64,000 bases of DNA from Paracoccus sp. (in: a-proteobacteria) (GTDB taxonomy: Bacteria; Pseudomonadota; Alphaproteobacteria; Rhodobacterales; Rhodobacteraceae): the NCBI RefSeq assembly GCF_030538655.1, contig NZ_JAUNTO010000010.1, forward strand, positions 51,258 to 115,257, written 5' to 3'. Positions 55,197 through 64,000 of the stretch are shown here, one piece after another. How positions within the stretch are numbered: the stretch's first letter is position 1; every line of letters starts with the position of its first letter. The notes beneath the pieces are model-generated. The model was not told where the DNA came from and did not search any database. It worked only from the letters and a program-made list of their open reading frames with translations. A program made the position numbers and the translations under genes.

Positions 55197-56572
55197 GGGG
55201 TGTCCTCTCCTTCTGCTTTGACCCAGATTAGCAGCAACAGAGACAGCAGGAATATCACGATCAGCGGAGAGATTCCCATCCGCTGGTTGCCGGTCAGGTC
55301 GGTGGTCAGGGCAATCAGAAACGGCGCGGCAAAGGCGGTGGCCTTGCCGGACAGGGCGTAAAGGCCAAACCCTTCGGTGGCGCGTTCCTCGGTCGTGTGG
55401 CGGACCATCATCGTGCGGCTGGCCGATTGCAGCGCACCGCCTGCGCCGCCAATCGCCACACCGCAGCCAAAAAAGATCAGATCGGGCAGGGACAACCCGG
55501 CAAAAAGGGGTGCGCGCCCGACCGTCATGCCAAAGACAGTATCGCGATCCATGCTGATAACGATCAGGCAGACGCCGATCAGGATCACCGTGCAGGCGGC
55601 GATAACCGGTTTTGGCCCAAAGCGACGGTCGGCCCGCCCGCCCGCCCATGACAGGATCGTGGCCGCGATAACGCTGACGACACCAAACACCCCCGCCATA
55701 AACACCGGCCAACCCAGCACCGTCCCGGCATAAACGCTGCCGAACCCATAGAGCGCATTCAGCGCATCGCGCGACAGCATCGACGAAATCAGCCAGTTGC
55801 GCAGGCTGGTCCGGTGACGCAGCCCAAGGATCAGCGCCCACAGATCACGCAGCGCCGCACGGATGCGAACCGGCTGTCGCGACCCACGCGGTTCACGCAC
55901 CCACAAAAAGAACGGCACCATAAAGACGATATACCACAGCGCGGTAAACGGTCCGACAAAGCGTGTGCCCTCGCGCCGGGCGGCATCCAGTCCCAGCACC
56001 GGGTCGATGCCGATCAGCGTCTTGCCCGAGGGTGTCTCGGCAAACAGCAGCAGCATGGCAACCAGCGCGATCAGCCCGCCCAGATAACCAAAGGCGAAAC
56101 CGGAACCGGATACGCGCCCGATCTCGTCGCGTGGGGCAAGGCCGGGCAGCAGGGCGTTGGTAAAGATGGTGGCGAATTCGACGCCAATCATGCCGATGGC
56201 AAAAAACGTCACCGCCATCAGCAACGCGGGCTGGTCTGGCGACAACAGCCATAACCCGGCTGATCCGAACACGTAAAAGGCCGAAAACAGCCAGATCCAC
56301 GCCATCTTGCGGCCCGAGGTATCGGCCACCGCCCCCAGAACCGGCGCCAGCAGTGCAATCACCGCGCCCGATACGGCCAGCCCATAGCCCCACAGCGCCT
56401 GCGCCTGTGCCCCGGCGGCCATCTCATCCAGCCCGGCGGCCATGAACTGCTGCCTGGCCACCTCGGCGAAATAGATCGAAAAGATAAACGTCACCAGCAG
56501 GGTGTGATAGGGCTGGCTGGCCCAGTCAAAGAACCACCATCCCCAGATACGCTTGCGGTCCATGACAGGCAT
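55193..56572 (-). CDS. MFS transporter, UMF1/Atg22-like
   Basis: A 459-residue transporter with about 12 spans. The N terminus RKRIWGWWFFDWASQPYHTLLVTFIF and the ATIFTNALLPGLA loop are typical of the UMF1 family, related to vacuolar amino-acid effluxers. ATG 56572 or 56563 are possible starts; the longer frame lacks family similarity. The end overlaps mepA. Substrate unknown. Confidence 0.87.
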   Translation of the reverse strand: MPVMDRKRIWGWWFFDWASQPYHTLLVTFIFSIYFAEVARQQFMAAGLDEMAAGAQAQALWGYGLAVSGAVIALLAPVLGAVADTSGRKMAWIWLFSAFYVFGSAGLWLLSPDQPALLMAVTFFAIGMIGVEFATIFTNALLPGLAPRDEIGRVSGSGFAFGYLGGLIALVAMLLLFAETPSGKTLIGIDPVLGLDAARREGTRFVGPFTALWYIVFMVPFFLWVREPRGSRQPVRIRAALRDLWALILGLRHRTSLRNWLISSMLSRDALNALYGFGSVYAGTVLGWPVFMAGVFGVVSVIAATILSWAGGRADRRFGPKPVIAACTVILIGVCLIVISMDRDTVFGMTVGRAPLFAGLSLPDLIFFGCGVAIGGAGGALQSASRTMMVRHTTEERATEGFGLYALSGKATAFAAPFLIALTTDLTGNQRMGISPLIVIFLLSLLLLIWVKAEGEDTP

Positions 56573-56667
56573 CTTCTGTCCAAAAATATCCTCGGGGGTC
56601 CGGGGGTGGAAAACCCCCGGTTCAGCAGCGCCATAAGGCCCGGACGTGCCGCCGCTGTCCACCCTGT

Positions 56668-57231
56668 TCAATGGGTGGCGACAGCCTTTTCAGCCTCGGG
56701 TGGCAGGGCAGGGGGCCAGGGCCGGGTCGCATCGGCGGCAATCCACGCCTGCACCCAGTCGGGCAGGGCGGGGCTTTCGGGGTTTTCACCGGCGGCCTGC
56801 ATCACGCGGGTGGGCGCGACGATCCCCTGATCCGAGGTGACGGCGGTGCGCACCAGCATCTGGTTGCAGCACTGACCATCCATCCACATGGATTGTTCGA
56901 TGTAAAAGAACCGCTCGTCCCAGCCCATCGTCCGCGACACCATGGTAAAGCGGTGAAACAGCCGGATGCGGCGGCGATAGCGAACCGAATTGCCCGCCAC
57001 GGTAATGCCCCAGCGGTTCTGGCGCAGGGTGTGGATCAGCCCGGTGCGGATCACCAGCGGAATCCGCCCCAGATCATACAAGGTCAGCGTGCGGCCGTTG
57101 TTCAGCTCGACCCAGGGGTCCAGATCCCAGGGCCAGCACATATGCGTGGAAATATGCACACCCGTCGGCGCCAGCGGCGGCGCCTTGCGGTATTTCAGCA
57201 GTTCCTTGACGTAGCGAACAAAGGGATACAT
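56668..57231 (-). CDS. Acyl-CoA thioesterase-like protein
   Basis: A 187-residue hot-dog-fold protein of the 4HBT/THEM6-like type. The first helix follows WDLDPWVELNNGRTLTLYDLGRI, which includes the active-site Asp/Asn position, and RFTMVSRTMGWDERFFYIEQSMW forms the central strands. Probably hydrolyses acyl-CoA in the cytoplasm; chain length is not predictable. Starts 130 bp from a divergent gene. Confidence 0.75.
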   Translation of the reverse strand: MYPFVRYVKELLKYRKAPPLAPTGVHISTHMCWPWDLDPWVELNNGRTLTLYDLGRIPLVIRTGLIHTLRQNRWGITVAGNSVRYRRRIRLFHRFTMVSRTMGWDERFFYIEQSMWMDGQCCNQMLVRTAVTSDQGIVAPTRVMQAAGENPESPALPDWVQAWIAADATRPWPPALPPEAEKAVATH

Positions 57232-57361
57232 GGCACACGTCCTTTCCCGCCCCGATTGGCCTGTGCGGCGCGGCGGGTCAAGCGGGGACGTGGCGGAAGG
57301 TTGACGGGGTAATCCACCATGGGTTGAATTGCATCAAAGCTGCTGATGCAAGGGGCAAGTC

Positions 57362-57934
57362 ATGGGCTGGCTGACCAAAGAAACGATTGTGGCTGTGATA
57401 ATCCCGGTGGTGCTGACCTCTTTGGGTTGGATTATGTTGTTTAACACGACATTGGCTCGCGATGATGAGCGGATCAAAGCGCTTGAGGCTCGGGCCAGTC
57501 AGTCCGGGCAAGATGTCGAGGCAAGACGCGACCTGAGATCATTGGAGGAGCGGATCAACGACACGCGCGCAACGCTGAATGATCTGACAAAAGCCGTGAA
57601 TGATCTGGCAGGGATACAGGCAACGGCGGCAGCGGACAGATTGCCCGCCCGGCTGACGGTGATCGAGGGGCGGGGGCAGGAAACGGCCTCTCAACTGAAC
57701 GCATTGGCCGCAGCCCTGAACGAATTGTCCGGTCGTGTAGACAGCCTTCCCCGCACCAGTTCATTTGATGATGAATGCGCGAATCTGATGAAAAACGCGG
57801 CGAATCCGCCCTCTCATGCGTTAAGCAGATATTCTTGGAACGAAAACCGGCATGAAAAGGCGGCGGATTCTTATCGTGCGATCCTTCGGGATGCGGGCTG
57901 TGCCGAAAAACCAAGAGATCGCGCCGGTCCCTGA
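57362..57934 (+). CDS. Membrane-anchored coiled-coil protein, uncharacterised
   Basis: A 190-residue protein with one N-terminal span (IVAVIIPVVLTSLGWIMLF) and a long helical coiled coil (ARRDLRSLEERINDTRATLN; LPARLTVIEGRGQETASQLNALAAALNE). The C terminus has two Cys and a Trp. No domain recognised. It is divergent from the thioesterase-like gene and precedes asd by 44 bp. Confidence 0.6.
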   Translation: MGWLTKETIVAVIIPVVLTSLGWIMLFNTTLARDDERIKALEARASQSGQDVEARRDLRSLEERINDTRATLNDLTKAVNDLAGIQATAAADRLPARLTVIEGRGQETASQLNALAAALNELSGRVDSLPRTSSFDDECANLMKNAANPPSHALSRYSWNENRHEKAADSYRAILRDAGCAEKPRDRAGP

Positions 57935-57978
57935 TCTCTTAACCCGCCCATTGCGCCGAATCCGCCCTTGCACTAGGT

Positions 57979-59166
57979 ATGGCGCGATTTTCGATGAACG
58001 GACGTGATGCGATGCTGGGTGCGAATGGAAAGAAACCGCTGGTCGGGCTGGTTGGCTGGCGCGGGATGGTGGGTTCGGTCCTGATGGACCGGATGGAGGT
58101 CGAAGGCGATTTCGACCTGATCGAACCGCTGTTCTTTTCCACCTCGAACGCGGGCGGTGCCGCGCCGCGTGGCGATGCGCCTCTGGCCGATGCCTATGAT
58201 CTGGGCGCTTTGTCCCGTTGTGATGCGATCATCACCTGTCAGGGCGGCGATTACACGACCGAGGTGTTCGGGCGTCTGCGGGCCGAAGGCTGGAACGGGC
58301 ACTGGATCGACGCGGCCTCGACCCTGCGGATGCAGGGTGATGCCGTCATCGTGCTGGACCCGGTGAACATGGACGTCATCAAGGCCGCGATGGCGCGCGG
58401 CGGGCGCAATTGGGTCGGCGGGAACTGCACCGTGTCCTGTATGCTGATGGGCGTCGGCGCGCTGTTCAAGGCCGGGCTGGTGGAATGGATGTCCACGCAG
58501 ACCTATCAGGCGGCCTCGGGTGGCGGGGCACAGCATATGCGCGAGTTGCTGACGCAATATGGCGCGCTGAACGGTTCGGTCGCTGATCTGCTGGCTGATC
58601 CGAAATCGGCGATTCTGGACATCGACCGTCAGGTTCTGGCGCGCCAGCAGGCGATGCTGGGCACGGACGAATCCAAACAATTCGGCGCGGTGCTGGGCGG
58701 ATCCTTGATCCCGTGGATCGACAAGGATCTGGGCAATGGCGTGACCCGCGAAGAATGGAAGGGCATGGCCGAGACGAACAAGATCCTCGGCCTTGGCCCG
58801 GATGCGGTCGGCGGCTCGGACGCGGCGGCGATCCCGGTGGACGGGTTCTGCGTGCGCGTCGGCGCGATGCGCTGCCACAGTCAGGCGCTGACCTTCAAAC
58901 TGAAACGCGACGTGCCGGTGGACGAGATCGAGGCGATGATCGCCGCCGACAATGACTGGGTGAAGGTGGTCCCGAACAACCGCGAGGATACCTTGCGCGA
59001 TCTGACCCCTGTGGCCGTGACCGGCACGCTGACCATTCCGGTCGGGCGCATCCGCAAGCTGGCGATGGGGCCGGATTATGTCGGCGCGTTCACCATCGGC
59101 GATCAGTTGCTGTGGGGCGCGGCGGAACCGCTGCGCCGGATGCTGCGCATTCTGATTCAGGCATAA
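57979..59166 (+). CDS. asd: Aspartate-semialdehyde dehydrogenase
   Basis: A 395-residue NADPH enzyme making aspartate semialdehyde for lysine, threonine and DAP synthesis. NADP binding is at [14 protein letters not shown], the catalytic Cys150 is in GGNCTVS, and [20 protein letters not shown] is present. The form is like the gammaproteobacterial enzyme. Downstream ATGs at 57994 and 58012 are in frame; 58012 gives a length closer to the E. coli protein, so the true start is uncertain. Confidence 0.93.
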   Translation: MARFSMNGRDAMLGANGKKPLVGLVGWRGMVGSVLMDRMEVEGDFDLIEPLFFSTSNAGGAAPRGDAPLADAYDLGALSRCDAIITCQGGDYTTEVFGRLRAEGWNGHWIDAASTLRMQGDAVIVLDPVNMDVIKAAMARGGRNWVGGNCTVSCMLMGVGALFKAGLVEWMSTQTYQAASGGGAQHMRELLTQYGALNGSVADLLADPKSAILDIDRQVLARQQAMLGTDESKQFGAVLGGSLIPWIDKDLGNGVTREEWKGMAETNKILGLGPDAVGGSDAAAIPVDGFCVRVGAMRCHSQALTFKLKRDVPVDEIEAMIAADNDWVKVVPNNREDTLRDLTPVAVTGTLTIPVGRIRKLAMGPDYVGAFTIGDQLLWGAAEPLRRMLRILIQA

Positions 59167-59178
59167 GGGGGCATCGCC

Positions 59179-59471
59179 ATGGTCACGCTGTATCAGGCCC
59201 TGATGCTGATCCTGAACCTGGTCTGGTGGGTGATGATTATTCACATCATCATGTCCTGGCTGATTAACTTTCAGGTGCTGAACCTGCGTCAGCCGCTGGT
59301 CGCGCAGATCTGGGACGGGCTGACCCGTCTGCTGGAACCGATCTACACACCGATCCGTAATATGCTGCCCAATACCGGCGGTCTGGATCTGGCGCCGCTG
59401 GTCGTGTTCATCATCGTCATCATCCTGCAACGCGCGCTGGCCAATAACGCGGGCTTCTTCTACGGCTTCTG

Positions 59472-59472
<1 letters not shown>
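59179..59472 (+). CDS. YggT family membrane protein
   Basis: A 97-residue protein with two hydrophobic blocks flanking RLLEPIYTPIRNMLPNTGGLDLAPLVVF, the family signature. Possibly involved in membrane or cell-envelope organisation; the function is not settled. Its stop overlaps recQ's start by 1 base. Confidence 0.85.
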
Positions 59473-61514
<2,042 letters not shown>

Positions 61515-61645
61515 TGGCGCAGGCTAATTAATCTAATATCTGATAACATTAAGAAATTTTTAAGACAACGCAGGTAAAGCATAGCGAAGCCGCTGTGGTG
61601 GTGTTAGGCGCCAGCGCAGAAAACTGTTTCACAAGTGGTTAAGTC

Positions 61646-63553
61646 ATGCGGTATCGCAAAGAAATCGACGGGCTACGCGCGTTTGCGGTGCTGCCTGTCA
61701 TCCTGTTCCACGCCGGTGCGCCGGGGTTTTCGGGCGGCTATGTCGGGGTTGACGTGTTTTTCGTCATCAGCGGCTATCTGATTACCACGATCTTGCTGGG
61801 TGAACTGACGCGCGGCGATTTCTCGATCGCGCGGTTTTATGAGCGTCGGGCACGGCGCATCCTGCCGGCGCTGTTCTTTGTCATGCTGTGCTGTATTCCC
61901 TTTGCCTGGGCGTGGATGATGCCGGACGAGGCGCGGTTGTTCGGCCGCAGTCTGATTGCTGTGGTGCTGTTCGCCTCGAACATCCTGTTCTGGAAAAGCG
62001 AGGGCTATTTTTCGGTCGCGGCCGAATTCAACCCGCTGCTGCACACCTGGAGCCTGGCGGTCGAGGAACAGTTCTATCTGTTCTTCCCGCCCTTTCTGGC
62101 ATTGTGCTGGCGGTTCGGGCGACAGCGGGTGTTCTGGATCGTCGTGGCGGGTGCCGCCCTGTCGCTGGCACTGGCGGAACTGATCGTGCATTCCAAACCC
62201 AGCTCGGCATTTTTCCTGTTGCCGACGCGGGTCTGGGAGTTACTGGCCGGGTCGATCTGCGCCTTTCTGCTGCAAGACCGCAGTGCCTGGCGGGTGCCTT
62301 TTGTGGGCTTTGCCGGGTTACTGATGATTCTGGTTCCGGTGGCGCTTTATGATCATGCGACGCCCTATCCCAGCCTGTGGACGGTGCCGCCGGTGCTGGG
62401 AACCGCGCTGATTATCCTGTTCGCGCCGACCGGCACCGGGACGGCGCGTTTTCTGTCGTGGCGGCCTTTCGTAGCCATCGGGCTTATCAGCTATTCCGCC
62501 TATTTGTGGCACCAGCCGGTCTTTGCCTTTGCGCGGCTGCGCTATGTCATGGATGCGCCTTTGGCGATGATGCTGGCGCTGTCGGTTCTGTCGCTGCTGC
62601 TGGCGGCCTTTAGCTGGCGTTTTATCGAACAGCCCTTCCGCGCGAGAGGGGGACTACTTCCCTCGCGGCGCAGCCTGTTTGCGGCCAGTCTTGCGGGATG
62701 CCTTGCCTTTGCACTGATTGGCGGTGGCTGGCTGATAAACGGATCGCGCACCGCGCTGATGCAGTTCGCCCGGACATCGCCAATGGATACGCATGTCTGC
62801 ACCTTTGAATATGGTGTCTCGGACGCGGCATGGGAAAAATGCGAAGCCGAGCTTGCCGGAAGCCCCTATTCGGTGCTGGTCGGTGACAGCCATGCGCGAT
62901 ACCTTTCGCTGTCGCTGCGTGAACAGCTTGCGGCACGGGGGCAGGGGCTGGTTTCCTTTTACGCGCCGGGCTGTCTGGTCTTGCCGGGGGTTTCCGGATC
63001 CCAAGACATCCCTCGTTGTGCTGAAGTGCTGGGCGATAACGATATCTGGAAACGGGTGGCCACGCTGCATCCCGACCATATCTACCTGTTTCATCGCTGG
63101 ACCAAGCACATAGATGGCACGTCTTATCGCAGTTCACACGGCGTGACAGAGCGCGCGCCAGGCCGGCCGATCCGTCTGATTGGCGATCATTCTGATGCGG
63201 TGCAGGCGCAGGCCAATCTGCGCAGTGCGATTGGCGATTTCATCGCCGGGATGGACAAGCTGACGGTGATCGGTCCCACCCCCGAGGTCGGGGCCGATGT
63301 GGTACGGCTGGCGGCACTGTTGCCGTCAAAGCTGTCCTATCCCTATGCGGATTATCAGCAACGCCATGCTGACACCGTGGCGGTGCTGCGCCGCGCCGCA
63401 GATTACTTTGACCCGACGCAGGTGCTGTGCCCAAGTGATACCGATCAGCAATGTCTGCAACAGTTGGATGGGCATCTGCTTTATACGGACGATAATCATC
63501 TCGGCAAATATGGTGCCGATCTTGTCGTATCGGCACTGCTGGCAACGCGATGA
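61646..63553 (+). CDS. Acyltransferase 3/SGNH surface O-acyltransferase
   Basis: A 635-residue membrane enzyme of the OafA type. About ten spans (RYRKEIDGLRAFAVLPVI with the conserved His, then FFVISGYLITTILL) form the acyltransferase-3 domain. A periplasmic SGNH domain follows with GDSHARY and a late DDNHLGKYG carrying Asp and His. It would acetylate a surface polysaccharide. The 131-bp upstream gap is AT-rich and probably holds its promoter. A clear terminator follows. Confidence 0.88.
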   Translation: MRYRKEIDGLRAFAVLPVILFHAGAPGFSGGYVGVDVFFVISGYLITTILLGELTRGDFSIARFYERRARRILPALFFVMLCCIPFAWAWMMPDEARLFGRSLIAVVLFASNILFWKSEGYFSVAAEFNPLLHTWSLAVEEQFYLFFPPFLALCWRFGRQRVFWIVVAGAALSLALAELIVHSKPSSAFFLLPTRVWELLAGSICAFLLQDRSAWRVPFVGFAGLLMILVPVALYDHATPYPSLWTVPPVLGTALIILFAPTGTGTARFLSWRPFVAIGLISYSAYLWHQPVFAFARLRYVMDAPLAMMLALSVLSLLLAAFSWRFIEQPFRARGGLLPSRRSLFAASLAGCLAFALIGGGWLINGSRTALMQFARTSPMDTHVCTFEYGVSDAAWEKCEAELAGSPYSVLVGDSHARYLSLSLREQLAARGQGLVSFYAPGCLVLPGVSGSQDIPRCAEVLGDNDIWKRVATLHPDHIYLFHRWTKHIDGTSYRSSHGVTERAPGRPIRLIGDHSDAVQAQANLRSAIGDFIAGMDKLTVIGPTPEVGADVVRLAALLPSKLSYPYADYQQRHADTVAVLRRAADYFDPTQVLCPSDTDQQCLQQLDGHLLYTDDNHLGKYGADLVVSALLATR

Positions 63554-63558
63554 GAATC

Positions 63559-63586
63559 AGGCGCACCCCATCGGGTGCGCCTTTTT
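63559..63586 (+). terminator. Rho-independent terminator
   Basis: AGGCGCACCC pairs with GGGTGCGCCT around CATC and is followed by a T-run. It ends the acyltransferase gene. Confidence 0.9.
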
Positions 63587-63946
63587 CGTGGCATATCTGG
63601 GCCGGGGCCAGCGTGGATTCGCCCGAATCCCGCCGCTGATTCTGCTGATTCTGGTGCCGTCCGCGTGGATCAGCCTGATCCCCGCGCGGATTGTGAAGAT
63701 TTTGTCATAAAAATAATCATTGTAAATCATATGATTGCTGGAAATTTGACCGTGTGGAGGATTTTTCCCGAATTTTCTGCTTGCGGCCTTCGGCGTCAGA
63801 CCCTAAATACCCCTTCACCGAACGGCGGAACACGCTGAACGGTTCGGGAAGACCTTGAAAAACAAGGGAAATCTGAAAAACCTTGGAGAGAAGGCGACTT
63901 GACGGCGCTAGGAAGTTAGCGCGGTTTGGGTTGTTTTGTTTTCCAC
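63587..63946. other. Gene-free upstream region of an rRNA operon
   Basis: No supported gene lies here. AT-rich stretches and TTGACG (63899-63904) may form an rRNA promoter. GCGCTA and TAGCGC pair around 6 bases at 63905-63922. GGTTCGGGAAGA at 63841 recalls the C1 motif. A minus frame at 63717-63959 is unsupported. Confidence 0.5.
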
Positions 63947-64000
63947 TGCTTTTTGACATTGATGTTTTTATTGAAGGGATATGCGGGCGGTTTTGCCGAT
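63947..64000 (+). promoter_or_regulatory. rRNA leader with boxA-like element
   Basis: TGCTTTTTGACA (63947-63958) differs from the boxA consensus TGCTCTTTAACA at two positions. It is followed by ATTGATG and a GAAGGGATATGCGGGCGG stretch typical of Rhodobacterales rRNA leaders. A 16S gene probably begins just beyond the window. Confidence 0.6.

Noticed and set aside
61625-61632. TGTTTCAC resembling a half parS site
   Set aside because: The second half of the palindrome is missing (AAGTGG), so ParB loading is unlikely.
63717-63959. An 80-codon minus frame at the right edge
   Set aside because: No ribosome site or family resemblance, and it overlaps the rRNA leader signals.

Overview
The window is GC-rich, densely coded DNA from an alphaproteobacterium of the order Rhodobacterales, most like Paracoccus. 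This is inferred from gene order and families, not from a database search. Supporting points are a lanthanide-type xoxFGJ methanol dehydrogenase next to glutathione-dependent formaldehyde oxidation genes (fghA, flhA), a PhyR/NepR/EcfG general stress locus, an mnmE-mnmG-rsmG-parA-parB block with parS sites, and an rRNA leader at the right edge. The right edge apparently stops just short of a 16S gene. No mobile element, CRISPR array or tRNA gene was found.

Layout. 0.1-4.6 kb: surface polysaccharide genes (UDP-glucose dehydrogenase, two family 2 glycosyltransferases, a sulfotransferase-like protein). 4.6-20.6 kb: an amidase, then a PQQ/C1 island made of a PQQ-associated ABC system with its periplasmic proteins, xoxJ, xoxG, xoxF, fghA, a ClpP-like peptidase and flhA. 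Together these take methanol through formaldehyde and S-formylglutathione to formate. 20.8-25.7 kb: housekeeping (grpE, hrcA, rph, rdgB, a RidA protein, hemW, a YbaN-like protein). 25.7-35.5 kb: the chromosome origin neighbourhood (parB, parA, rsmG, mnmG, mnmE, rho, hemJ, probable oriC, aroE, coaE, dnaQ). Two perfect parS sites are built into the first codons of rsmG and mnmG. 35.6-39.9 kb: a YihY membrane protein, then phyR divergent from nepR-ecfG and a sensor kinase. 40.1-44.2 kb: a pqiA-pqiA-pqiB-pqiC lipid transport operon.

44.2-52.4 kb is the most unusual part. Two divergent cassettes hold two different cytosolic subtilisin-like proteases, a PAP2/vanadium-haloperoxidase-type enzyme with an NAK-repeat N terminus, a winged-helix/TPR regulator, a small protein with a propeptide-like (I9) pattern, and a DNA/RNA non-specific endonuclease. 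None has a convincing signal peptide. This is the best candidate for an undescribed system, possibly a protease-gated nuclease or stress/defence module, but its function is unknown.

52.4-63.6 kb: a possible small RNA or small-ORF unit, a queuosine precursor transporter, a phytase-like esterase, mepA, an MFS transporter, a thioesterase, a coiled-coil membrane protein, asd, a YggT protein, recQ, and an acyltransferase/SGNH protein with a clear terminator. The last 400 bp hold no gene and look like the upstream leader of an rRNA operon.
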